A stretch of 64,000 nt of DNA from Macrocystis pyrifera (taxonomy: Eukaryota > Sar > Phaeophyceae > Laminariales > Laminariaceae): assembly GCA_031763025.1 (NCBI GenBank), contig JASSKH010000003.1:9375078-9439077 (forward strand), given 5' to 3'. Below, one piece after another: positions 13,094 through 22,941 of this stretch. Made by a program: the position numbers and the translations under genes. Numbering within the stretch: position 1 is the first letter of the stretch; each line of letters starts with the position of its first letter. Below the pieces are notes generated by a model. That model saw only the letters and a list, made by a program, of their open reading frames with translations. It was not told where the DNA came from and searched no databases.

Positions 13094-13312
13094 GCGGGGG
13101 TAGAGGAAGATGATGGAGTACGCGCAAAAAAAAAACAAATACCAGTACTGGTTTACTCATATACTCTTAATAGTGAATAAATACCTTATCGTCATCATAG
13201 CAGGAAAGGCGTGCGTGCGGGCGGGGGGTCGGTCGAGGGGATCGGAATTCACGGACTCAAGACATCCCCATCTCAGCGTCCAGGGGAGCAAAAAGAACGA
13301 TGCCCTTTCCCT

Positions 13313-13545
13313 CCCCCCCCCCCCCCCATATCAAAGAAAGTGCGCCTCACAAACAGTTCTTAGTAGGATGCAGCTCTTTACTCTTCATGCAACTCGCCGG
13401 ACACCTCACGGCGCTTCGCGCTTGGTGCTAGCGACGTCTGCCTGGTCGGTGAAAATCCGACGTGGTCCGTCCCGGCATTGTAGGGACGCGAGGGTCTATG
13501 GTCATACGACTACGGCCATGCACAACGTGAATACCCCCGTCCCCC
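13313..13545 (+). mobile_element. Poly(C)-bounded retroposon fragment
   Basis: A run of about 15 C (13,313-13,327) is followed by about 215 bp that match the minus-strand copy at 16,611-16,830 (shared blocks include TAGTAGGATGCAGCTC and GGTCATACGACTACGG), ending in AATACCCCCGTCCCCCC. The usual GAGATCGAGTAC block near the right end is altered to AACGTGAATAC. Confidence 0.6.
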
Positions 13546-13629
13546 CCATCCTCCTCCTCTTCGTCCCTTCTCCAGCGGTAAATGTTTGCATACCTTTTTC
13601 GGGGACAGAATATTTGACATGTCGGACAC

Positions 13630-13985
13630 GTAGATCAGATAAATAAGATAGATGAGACAGATAAGATTGATATTATATGACCAGATAGATCGGATATGTC
13701 AGACATATCAGATAGACAAAATAGATCAGACAGATCAGATAGATCAGACTGCGAAAATAGACCACATATATCAGGCAGATCAGGTAGGCAAGATAGATCA
13801 GACAGATCAAATAGATCAGATTGCGAAGATAGACCAGATAGATCAGATAGATTAGACAGATCAGACAGATCAGATAGATAGATAGGATAGATCAGACAGA
13901 TAAGGTAGATACGAAAGATCAGACAGATCAGATTGATAAGATAGACCAGATAGACAAGACAGATCAGACGACAGATCATCTGCAG
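13630..13985. repeat. GATCAGA/GATAGA microsatellite-like block
   Basis: About 350 bp of degenerate 5-10 bp units built on GATCAGACA, GATCAGATA and GATAGA. Open frames through it (repeated Asp-Gln-Ile-Asp) come from the repeat and are not genes. A short TATC run follows at 14,041-14,060. Confidence 0.85.
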
Positions 13986-14280
13986 ATCACCCATAGAGCA
14001 TATATAGTTCATCACCTGCCGTTGTGCGTGATTGTGCGGGATCTATCTATCTATCTATCTGCGTGTTGATTCTTGGTCGGCTGCTTGTGGCAGGGGTGTA
14101 CGCCGTATGCCGCCGCCGCCGGGAGCGCTGCTGTGGGAGCTCACGAACCAATCACCAGGAACCGGAGCGCGAAAACATACCACGCTGTGCTACGACCGCT
14201 GCCCCTGTCTGTGCCCAGCTTCGTTGCTTTAGCAGCGACCTGCTGCTGTAGTCCTTCCGCTGCCTCGGTGGAAGCACTAT

Positions 14281-14387
14281 TTACGGGGGACCACAGTAAG
14301 TGGGACCAAACATTGTTCGTAAAAAAATAGGGAAGTATGTAGGCTTTTGTGTGTACCGTAGGTGCCTTTTACGGTGGTCCTCCGTAA
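14281..14387. mobile_element. ~107-bp inverted-repeat element (MITE), copy 6
   Basis: TTACGGGGGACCACAGTAAG to GGTGGTCCTCCGTAA. The right inverted repeat is shortened. Confidence 0.75.
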
Positions 14388-15352
14388 TATGGTACGTAAT
14401 CACTGCTGACACTGCATACGTACAGCAGTATCAATACTGCGTGTTCAGACCAAGGAAAAACATGCTACGAAACCGGACGACTCCCACCCGGCAAAGTGTG
14501 CTCGATCATACAGATCACGAGGATAATACAGATCAGGCATCTCTATCTGTCTTATCTATCAACGCGAAAAGAGCTAGATCATCAAGAGTGGGAAAATCGG
14601 AGCTGTGAAAGATGCATAATTTGCATCGGATCACATTTTGCTCAGACAGCTGTTGGTAGTGCTTTTCAAGGCTTATTTCTGTATCATACATGTTGCTGGC
14701 ATAGCTGTTAGCCCGTTTTTTTTCGGGAGGGGGTGTACTCGATAGGAGAGATGAACTCGATATCATGCATGGCCGGCGGGGGGCTTTTGTGGCGTTAAAA
14801 TTAGCATAGGTGGAGCTTCTTTTTCTTTCGAGCTTGACGGGCGTATTGGCTGGGTGAAAGTAAGTCTCCAAGAAAGCATACAGCGTTTCGTACAAGAAAA
14901 AAGACGTTTCACTAATTAAAAAAAAATTGAAAAAAAAAAACAAACTGAAGCATGCACGGTTAGTACTCCGTATATAGATATAAATTCGCCGAAAGTGCGT
15001 TGTGCCGAGCAGTGATGTTCAACATCGCACTTGGTACGATAAATAGTTATACTGCACATGCTCACACAATGCGAGCGCGAGGAAGACGTCATGACTATTT
15101 TGCCGTGGAAACTACTGCTCCAACGTACAGTAGCAGCAAGCAGCAGCAGCAGCCGCAAGCAGCTGTGCCACTGCAACGAATGCCACAGCAGCAATAAACA
15201 CGGTGTGCTTGGGCTTCAGGGTATAATATACATACTACGCGCGATCGAAGTATTATTATTTGCAAAAGATGGCGAGTTTCGACGCAACCTCTGCGATCGC
15301 ACAGCTCATGTTTTTTTTTTTTTTTTTTTTTTTATATTATACGAGTAGCTGG
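14388..15352. other. Intergenic DNA with one retroposon module scrap
   Basis: A minus-strand module scrap (about 14,728-14,780, GTGTACTCGATAGGAGAG and CATGCATGGCCG) follows a short G run. A T run lies at 15,311-15,333 and a (CAG)n-like patch at 15,126-15,195. No gene seen. Confidence 0.4.
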
Positions 15353-15557
15353 TATAAATATTCATGCGTACGACTTGGAATCTGTGCGAGCGCTGTTCCA
15401 TCTTAGAAAAAGCCCTCAACGACACATGTGTACAGCATACAACTCTCATGTTCGTATATCATATAAATGTTCATGCGTACGACTTGGGAGACTTAGAATC
15501 CGCACGGGCTCTGCTCCATCTTAGAAAAACCCCTCAGCGACACATTTGGACAGCCCG
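15353..15557. repeat. 110-bp tandem duplication
   Basis: Two diverged copies of a unit starting TATAAATRTTCATGCGTACG (about 15,353 and 15,463) and running through CATCTTAGAAAAA and CGACACAT. No coding sense is obvious. Confidence 0.65.
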
Positions 15558-15902
15558 AGGAAACACAGGGTATCAAACATTTACCTGCCGGGTGTATATA
15601 CAGCATGCACCGGAAGCAGTTCATATCTTGCGTTTTCCGTCTTGTTTATCTGGTTCTTGTTTGTATTCTGCCGCGTGCTTTAGATCGTGCCGCACGCTTT
15701 TAACAAAAAAAAAAAAACATCATCTTGCGCGATACCGTCGAAGGTTCGACTTCCCCCCCCCCCCCCTGTAGCCCGGTAAGGGGGGCCCAACGGTGAAAAC
15801 GGATGGCCGGGTCATGTGTGTGTTGGCGACGTAAATATTAGGATATCTAGGATATCTTGGTCTTGATCGTATGAATCCTGACATTTCCGTCGGGGGCGGT
15901 AA

Positions 15903-15933
<31 letters not shown>

Positions 15934-16166
15934 CTTCTCTCATACATTTTTTTGTTTTTTGTTTTTTGTTTTTTTTTTGCAACTAAAATTGGATGCTGCG
16001 ATTAGTCCCTTTTTTTTTTTCTCGTCCATCCCTTAGCAGCAGCAACGATTTTTGTTTTGGCGGTCGTCATCACGTCCTTCTCCTTCCTTCCCTCCCTCCC
16101 TCCCTCCCTCCCTCCCTCCCTCCCCATCTCCCCATCTCCCTGCACAATAAAAACGCGCGTCTTCAG
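15558..16166. other. Intergenic or intronic DNA upstream of the receptor exon
   Basis: Homopolymer-rich: A at 15,705-15,718, C at 15,753-15,766, T at 15,905-15,933, and a (CCCT)n microsatellite at 16,087-16,130 that forms the pyrimidine tract before the acceptor of the next exon. Confidence 0.5.
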
Positions 16167-18029
16167 GCCGTGAGCGCTCTGGGCACGTTCAGCGCATCCC
16201 TGATCGGATCGCTGTCCAGCAGGTATCTGAACCTGCCCGTCCTCAGCGTCGGAAGCAGCGCGGCAAGGCAGGAGCCGACTAGCATCACCACCGGTGGGGG
16301 GTTCCTGTTGGACGTGCAGCCGGACGTTTACCCCCAAATGCGTGCCCTCGTCAGGCTCATCTTGGACATGAAGACCGATCGGGATGCTTTGGATCGAAGG
16401 TGAGGAGTCGATGAGGGGGGAAGGGAGGGGAGGGACTCGGTGGGGAAGGGATGAGGGGCGGGGGGAGGGGGGGCGTACTGTTTTTTTTTTTTTGTTTTAA
16501 TCACTTGAACCATTGTCCGTGATCTCTTTCGAGACGGGGGAGAGGGTAGGGATGGGGCACGACAAGGAGAGGGGAGGCGGAAGCGGGGGGGGGGGGGGGG
16601 GGGGGGGGGGTTGTACTCGATAGGAGAGATGTACTCGATCTCATGCATGGCCGTAGTCGTGTGACCATAGACCCTCGCATCCCTACAATGCCGGGACGGA
16701 GCATGTCGGGTTTTCACCGACCAGGCAGACATTGCTTGCACCAAGCGCGAAGCGAAACGTGAGGTGTCCGGCGAGTCGCATGAAGGGTGAGCTGCATCCT
16801 ACTAAGAACCGCTTGTGAGGCGGACTTGCATATGGATGACAGCTTCGATGAGTTAGTTTAATTTCCGGTGTGGCCACTTCCAGAGACAGCAATGGGAGTA
16901 CTATGTAACTGCCTCTTGGGTGCCGTACCTTGAACACTACGTGATACGATCAATTCCCTTGTGCAGACTAGACGACCAGCTGTGGGCGACCGCCAAAAAA
17001 AAAAAAAAAACGGTACCCTGGATGTCTAGCTCACGTAGTGAGCGGCATGTTTTACAGTGTCGTTGCCAACCGACGCCAACCCAACCCATATATAATATAT
17101 GGGGGGAGGGGGGGGGGGGGGGGGTACTCATTTGTTGCTTGCCTTCAGTCGTTTGACCGTTGACCACGCATCCCTTTAGAGACGGTAATTTCTCCTTTCA
17201 GCTGAATAATCCTATTATTATACAGGTACGCCTCCTGAATTCATGGCATCCCCCAGGCAGAATTTTACTATTACGGGGGTCCATAGTTAACAGGACCAAA
17301 TATTGTTAGTAAAAATAGGTAAATATATAGGTTTTTATGTAGACCATAGGTCCTATTAACTATGGACCCCCGAAATATCGTATGTACTGAGGATCCTTTC
17401 CGGGCATTACAAAATATACGTCATAAGTATGCACCTAACCCGAACCCTGATGTTATTCATCGCCGTATTATATGGCCGTTGACCCTCGCGCAGCCCCTAC
17501 AATGCCGGGACTGAGAACGTCGGGGTTTGCACCTGTCAGGCAGGCATTTGATTTGCTCGCACCGAAAGCGCTCAGAGCGCCGGGAGGGGTTCGGCGAGAG
17601 TCGCAGGAAAGGGGCGATAGCTGCACCCTAGTAAGAGCCGGCTGTAAGGCGGCTCTGTGTACCATATTATACCTGGTATACATATATATATATATATAGT
17701 ACATATATATATAGTACATATATATTATATATACATCTTCGACGGTGTGTGTAGAAAATGTCACACATCCATGTATATGCTGCTGTTCTTATACTAGGTA
17801 TGGCTTCAACCCTTTTTTTTTTTTTTTGTAATCGCAGGTCGGAGACGACCGAGAGGGTCTGGCTCGTGCACACGAGCGACGTCTACGGCTCGGCCGCCGC
17901 GGCCGCCTTCAACGCCGCCACCAAGCTGATCTCCGTGCCTCTGGTGGCGTCCGACAGCGACGACGAGGGAGGCGTTTTCGGCGATGACGACGCCGACGCC
18001 GAGAGAGCGACCGTCGAGATCACCAGCAC
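16167..18029 (+). CDS. Glutamate-type receptor, amino-terminal ligand-binding domain (two exons, partial gene)
   Basis: Exon 16,167-16,399 (CTTCAG acceptor, GTGAGG donor, 77 codons plus 2 nt) encodes ALGTFSASLIGSLSSRYLNLPVLSV-like sequence (first 14 residues AVSALGTFSASLIG). Exon 17,838-18,029 (ATCGCAG acceptor, GTGAGA donor) encodes RVWLVHTSDVYGSAAAAAF; the shared Arg codon is completed exactly across the junction. These match the periplasmic-binding-like (ANF receptor) fold: the segment where one group of bound-ligand residues precedes a beta strand, then a Trp-x-x-Val strand and the TyrGly turn. The end of the second exon is acidic. Earlier exons and a signal peptide are not visible. The fold also occurs in GABA-B-like receptors; the nearby S2/M4 exons at 41,698-48,229 favour an ionotropic receptor. 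The intron carries retroposon fragments and one MITE. Confidence 0.6.
16589..16830 (-). mobile_element. Poly(C)-ended retroposon fragment inside receptor intron
   Basis: G run at about 16,589-16,610 (minus-strand C tail), then GTACTCGATAGGAGAGATG and about 215 bp of the family also seen at 3,755-3,905 and 13,330-13,545. Confidence 0.65.
17101..17190 (-). mobile_element. LINE 3' end with poly(C) tail
   Basis: G run (about 17,101-17,124, one A interruption), then GTACTCATTTGTTGCTTGCC. Read on the minus strand this ends the LINE frame with AAA TGA GTAC and then C. It matches the LINE tail at 11,900-11,985. Confidence 0.65.
17271..17375. mobile_element. ~105-bp inverted-repeat element (MITE), copy 7
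   Basis: TTACGGGGGTCCATAGTTAA to ACTATGGACCCCCGAAA. Lies in the receptor intron. Confidence 0.8.
17475..17660 (-). mobile_element. Retroposon family fragment without a C/G run
   Basis: About 185 bp of the same family as 16,611-16,830 (CCTACAATGCCGGGAC, GAGTCGCAGGAAAGGGG, AGTAAGAGCCG), more diverged and lacking the terminal module and homopolymer. Confidence 0.55.
17676..17735. repeat. TA dinucleotide tract
   Basis: TATACCTGGTATAC followed by three (TA)n blocks separated by GTAC. Self-complementary throughout. Confidence 0.8.
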
Positions 18030-18065
18030 GTGAGACTTGAGAGCAAGCGGAGGCGATAGGAGGAG

Positions 18066-18264
18066 GCGGGGGGGGGAGGGGGGGGGGGGGGGGGGGTACT
18101 CGATAGGAGACATGTACTCGATCTCATGCATGGCCGTAGTCGTATGACCATAGGGGGGGGGAGGGGGGGGGGGGTGTACTCGATAGAAGAGGTGTACTCG
18201 ATCTCATGCATGGCCGTAGTCGTATGACCATAGGGGGGGAGGGGGGGGGGGGGGGGGGGGGGGG
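18066..18264 (-). repeat. Two retroposon modules nested between three G runs
   Basis: Order on the plus strand: G run, module 18,097-18,152, G run, module 18,175-18,232, G run (to 18,264). Both modules stop at the same base (TATGACCATA then G), so on the minus strand both begin TATGGTCATACGACTACGG and end TCGAGTAC(A) then C. A LINE tail (18,265-18,338) abuts the last run. Confidence 0.75.
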
Positions 18265-18338
18265 TACTCGTTTGTTGTTGCTTGGCTTAGTCGTCGGACC
18301 ATTGACCAGGCATCCCTTTCGGGACGGAGCACCGCTCC
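18265..18338 (-). mobile_element. LINE 3' end truncated by contig end
   Basis: Plus-strand GTACTCGTTTGTTGTTGC and CATCCCTTTCGGGACGG are the reverse complement of the LINE tail at 39,600-39,690. In this copy the terminal TGA reads CGA. The contig ends here. Confidence 0.65.
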
Positions 18339-18438
18339 NNNNNNNNNNNNNNNNNNNNNNNNNNNNNNNNNNNNNNNNNNNNNNNNNNNNNNNNNNNNNN
18401 NNNNNNNNNNNNNNNNNNNNNNNNNNNNNNNNNNNNNN
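18339..18438. other. Assembly gap, 100 N
   Basis: Exactly 100 N, the conventional placeholder for a join of unknown length between contigs. Confidence 0.95.
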
Positions 18439-19935
18439 CTCGGGCGGCAGAAGAAAATATCCCCTGTACATGTGCTTCATCGACTTGCAGAAAGCGTACG
18501 ACTCTGTCGACCGAGAACTGTTGTGGGAGGTACTCACACGCCTTGGTGTACCAACCAAGATGCTCACAATCATTCGCAATTTTCACGAAGGCATGCGGGC
18601 TCGCGTGCGTGCGGATGACGGTGAACACTCGGACTGGTTCAATGTCACCCAGGGGGCTGCGGCAAGGCTGCGTACTATCGCCGTTACTGTTCAACGTGTT
18701 CTTCGCCGCTGCGATACACATCGTGCTGGTACGCCTCCTCAGCAAAGACGAATGCATCGTAAGGGATTTGGTTCATCTCGAAGAGGGCAGGGTTGTCGGA
18801 AAAGAGGAACCGTTGGCATGCGTGCAAAGGGCTGTGGTGGGGCATGTTGTATGCAGACGATGCAGGAATAGTCTCCAAGTCGGCGGAAGGCCTTGCAAGA
18901 ATGATGACAGTCATCGTGACTGTCTTTCTTCTTCGAAGCAGTAGGTCTCACGGTATCCGAGAAGAAGACAGAGACGATGCTCCTACGAACACCGGATCAG
19001 ACGTTTAACCACCTCACCGCTCGCGATCGAAGCTGCAGGCCAAAAGTATAAACAGACGACCCAGTTTTTGTACCTAGGAGGCATTATCCACGAGAACGCT
19101 GACCTCTCCTTCGAAATCGAGCGACGAATCCGTCTGATGCGGGCATGCCTCAAACGGTATGGTCCGGAACTGTACGATAGGACGAACGCACCGCTTAGTT
19201 AGTTAGTTAGTCTGAAAGTCCGGATGCTGAAGGCCGAGGTGATTGAGACCTTGCTGTACGGTTGCGTGACGTGGACCCTCAATGCGGACCACTTCGCCAA
19301 GCTTCGATCAGCCCACCACGAAGTCCTTCTGCGAGTCATTGGTTTCCAGCGCCGACTACGCACCGACCACACCACCCTCTCGTATGCGAAGGCGCTCAGG
19401 ATAAACACGATGCGAAAGTATCGAAACGACCATCCGTAAACGGCGACTCTTCTTTACGGGGGCTCTGGTGCGGCAACACGAGGGGGCGATTGCCCAGTCG
19501 GTTTGATGTTCGGGACAATCGCTGGTGGGGGAGCCCGAAACCAGGCGGGCAGCCCAAGACTTGGCCTAGGGCCACTGCGGAGGACTTTAGAGTGTTCAAA
19601 GCCACCGAGGGATCAACGGAAGTTGGGACCGCACTGTGGCCCACTGCAGCAAAACAGACGGGAAAGTGGTACCGGGGAATCCTCGAAGCAGCTGAACAGT
19701 TTCATGGGCAGGTGGCACGAGGCTGAGGCAAAGCTGAGTAGACAGCGCCGTGCATCCGCTGCAGGTAGTGTTAGAGGGAATGAGGGGAGGGGTAACAGCA
19801 GGAGGGGTAGAAGGAACACCGTACAAGTGTATGGGGGCAGGGGGGGGAACAGGAGGAGTAGAAGGGAAACCGCGGTAGAAGAGAGTAGCAGAGAGACCGC
19901 AGATAGGGTAGCAAGGTACCAGGCCAACTAATAGG
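18439..19935 (+). pseudogene. LINE reverse transcriptase C-terminal half
   Basis: Starts at the contig edge in the palm domain (CFIDLQKAYDSVDRELLW, first catalytic Asp), then QGCVLSPLLFNVFF and MLYADDAGIVSKS (YADD catalytic box, about 18,844-18,880). The thumb and tail region follows (FLYLGGIIHENADL; ETLLYGCVTWTLNAD; a basic GQPKTW block typical of LINE C termini) and ends near 19,931. Several single-base frameshifts break it. The matching right-arm stretch (63,195-63,899, minus) is open over 234 codons, so at least some breaks are copy-specific. It differs from the LINE at 9.4-12 kb and has no poly(C) end. Confidence 0.75.
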
Positions 19936-20589
19936 TTGGACTTTTCTTTGCTACTCGTACCGCCAACTGCTGCGGCCGTTCGGTATGTATGGCTTGGTGC
20001 TTTGATTTTTTTTCCATGACTTAACTTTATATTTCCCCTTCTTATCCTTATGAAAGAAGTACTATATAGTGGGTGGGTGACGAGCGTATTTTGGCCCACT
20101 CATTCTTTTCTCTTTTTACTTAGTTAAATGTTCCCCGGGATGCATATAATATATCCCTTGTGCCTTCCCGTTTTCTTCTTCCCCCTTGCACGTCCCTTGT
20201 GGCTCATGCTCGCGTAAGTATGTGTCTGAGCTTTGGCTTCCCATTTTATTTATTTATTTACCAGGTATGTAATTAAAAAAGGATTATTCTCCTTTTCTTT
20301 TTCGGTTTGGTTCTTTCTTCGTTGCTTCTCTTTCTTTATGGTGTATATTTTGGTTGCTGGCGTATGTATGTATGTTGTGCCGCCGCACCTAGTGCGAAGG
20401 CATGGTATTGCGTAGGCTATTAATGCATTACGGTGTGTTATCTCTGTGTCGTAGTGTGACCACAGAGCTCTTATCTTTCTAGGGTGAAGAATCAGCACGG
20501 ACACTGGGCTTGCTGGATGTTGACGAGTAAATAAAACGGTTTAATGTGAAGAACACACACATTGCAATTGACTGTCGATTATTGTGGTC
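19936..20589. other. Intergenic DNA, nothing recognised
   Basis: Between LINE and satellite. Contains TTTATTTATTTACCAGGTA near 20,250. No gene seen. Confidence 0.4.
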
Positions 20590-22690
20590 CCTAATTCCAG
20601 TTAATTGAAAGCGTCGAGCTCTATCGTCCAGACAATTTCTGTTAAGTGACCCCTACCTGACCCTATTGTCCAGAAAATTTCGCTTAATATAGGTAGTCTC
20701 CGTAATCAATGGTCCGGACAATTCCAATTAATGGACCTTCTCCTAAATAAATTGTCCGGCCAATTCCGATTGACAGACTGTCTCCTGAATCAATTGTCTC
20801 AACAATTCCAATTGATAGTCGCCCCCCCGAAATAGTTGTCCGGACAATTTCAATTAGTAGACTAACGCCAAAAGTATTTGTCCCGACAACTCCAATTAAT
20901 AGACAGTCTCCCAGATCAATTGGCCCGACAATTCCAATTTATAAACAGTCTCCAAAATCAATTGTCCGGACAATTTCAATTGGCAGACTGCTTTCTAAAT
21001 CAATTGTCCGGGCAATTCCAATTAATAGACGGTGTACAATCAATTATCGTTACAATTTCGACTAATACAAAATCTCCGAAACTACTTCAGACAATGCCAT
21101 CGTTGGTGGGCAGTCTCCTAAATCAACTGCCCGTACATTTCAAAATAACAGCGCATACGGATTATTTTGGTTCGTGAAACCTTTTTTAATGATTTACATG
21201 TGAGCACATGGGCCAGGCGGTATCAAAACTTCCTACCTGCGGACATAAAACACAAAGCTAAAGTTGATGTGTCCCGCCCTTTTCTGCTTATGCCTTGGAC
21301 AATAGACCTATCAATAGACAATTGCCCCTACAGCAGAGTCACGAAGTTGTCTATTCTGGAATTGTCCGCTCAAGTGATGTCATCGACTGTCTAGCAATTG
21401 AAATTGTTTAGACAATTGATCTTGGATACTGTCTAACTATTGGATTTATTCGGACAATTGATACCGGGTACTCGTACTGTTTAACAATTGGAATTGTCCG
21501 GAAAAAATAAGTTTGGAGACTCTTTATCAATTGAAGTTGCCCTGACAATTGATTTCAGAGACTGTCCATTAATTAGAATTGTCTGAACAATTGATGTTTG
21601 GTGCTTTTCAATATTCGGAATTGTCCAGACAAATGAGCTCGGAGACTGCCTATCGGAAATTGTGCTGGCAAATGATTTCACAGGCTGTCTATTTATTGGA
21701 TTTGCTTGAACGATTGATTTCGGGTGATTTACATGAATTGGACTTATCGGGGTAACTGTTTGAGATACCGTCTATTAATTGGAATCGTCCGGACAATGGG
21801 TTTCGGAAGCAATCTACTAATTGGAATTGTCATGGCTATCGAGTTTAAGAGGGCTCTGTTAGTTGAAAGCTGGCAGCTACTTGTAGAACTACATTTGATT
21901 TGGTCAGTACACAACAGTACCACCATGCTAGTATTGCCTCTACAACAGGATCGGGAACTTCCTTCTATACGCAATCATTGGCAAGGTCTTTCATTGTGCC
22001 ATATTACGAGTAGTGTCAATTCAATGGGGAGTGTCTATCATAATACAATAACTACTGCAGGTACACGGCCATGACATTCATCGAGCAATTGATTTCTTGC
22101 GCGGCATCTGAAATGAATTGTGCGGATGTAGTTCTAATTACTTTCCAGTCGCCGAAGTCCGATTGGGCAATTCCATTGAATTGACAGCACCCCCGAAATC
22201 AATTGTGCGGACAATTTCAGTTAATAAGCAGCAGCCGAAATCAAATGTTCAGACAAATCCAATTAGTAGACAGCTCCCGAAATCAATTGTCTGAACAATT
22301 TCAGTTAGTGGACAACACCCGAAATCGATTGTCTGGACAATTACAATTATTGGATAGCACCCGAAATCAATTTGCTGAATAATTCCAATTAATTGGCAGT
22401 CTCCGCAACCAATTGTTTGGACAATTCCAATTCATAGACAACACTCGAAACCTGTTGCTCACACAATTCCAACTAGTATAGATGGTATTCGAAATCGATT
22501 GCCTGGACAATTCCAATTCATAGACAATCGTCGAAAACAAATGTCTGGCCAATTTCAATTAATGGGCAATCGCCGAAATCAATTGTAGTGACAATTTCAA
22601 TCAATAGACAGTCACCAAAAACAATTGTCAAGACAAATCCCATTAACACACACCCTCCTCAATCAATTGTAGACACAATAGACTATTGAA
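20590..22690. repeat. 42-bp satellite with internal orientation switch
   Basis: Degenerate 42-bp monomers built around the palindrome AATTGTCCGGACAATT followed by CCAATTAATAGACAGTCTCC. Spacing between CCGG cores at 20,714, 20,756, 20,798, 20,840 and 20,882 is 42 each time. Monomers run forward at about 20,590-21,150, are reversed at about 21,350-21,860, and run forward again at about 22,190-22,690, with non-satellite DNA between. Because 42 is a multiple of three, long meaningless frames occur. Confidence 0.88.
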
Positions 22691-22941
22691 ACAGTAATTG
22701 CCCAAATTTTACGTACGCTGCCGTGTTTTCTCTCCGTATGCGTCTGTCCTCCCTCGGTTGAAATTCTTCTGTGTTGACGTATAAACTCTGTACTCGTACG
22801 TCGTACGTAAAAGTACGTATATACATGCACACATGCGTACGCTGGTTTCACTTTTTCTCCTTTCGGGTGTGCGATGTGCTTCAGTTTGTTGTTGTGTGTA
22901 CTCTGTTGTTTTCCATGTGGTGTTCACAGCAGTCTTTACAG

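Noticed and set aside
13635..14015. Open frames of repeated Asp/Gln/Ile or Asp/Leu/Ser
   Set aside because: They read through a GATCAGA microsatellite-like block.
18206..18871. Frames that cross the first N gap
   Set aside because: The N run has no known sequence; joining sides gives a meaningless protein.
20878..21177. Frames with repeating Gln/Phe/Ile/Asp pattern
   Set aside because: The 42-bp monomer is a multiple of three, so it stays open by chance; no protein family resembles it.
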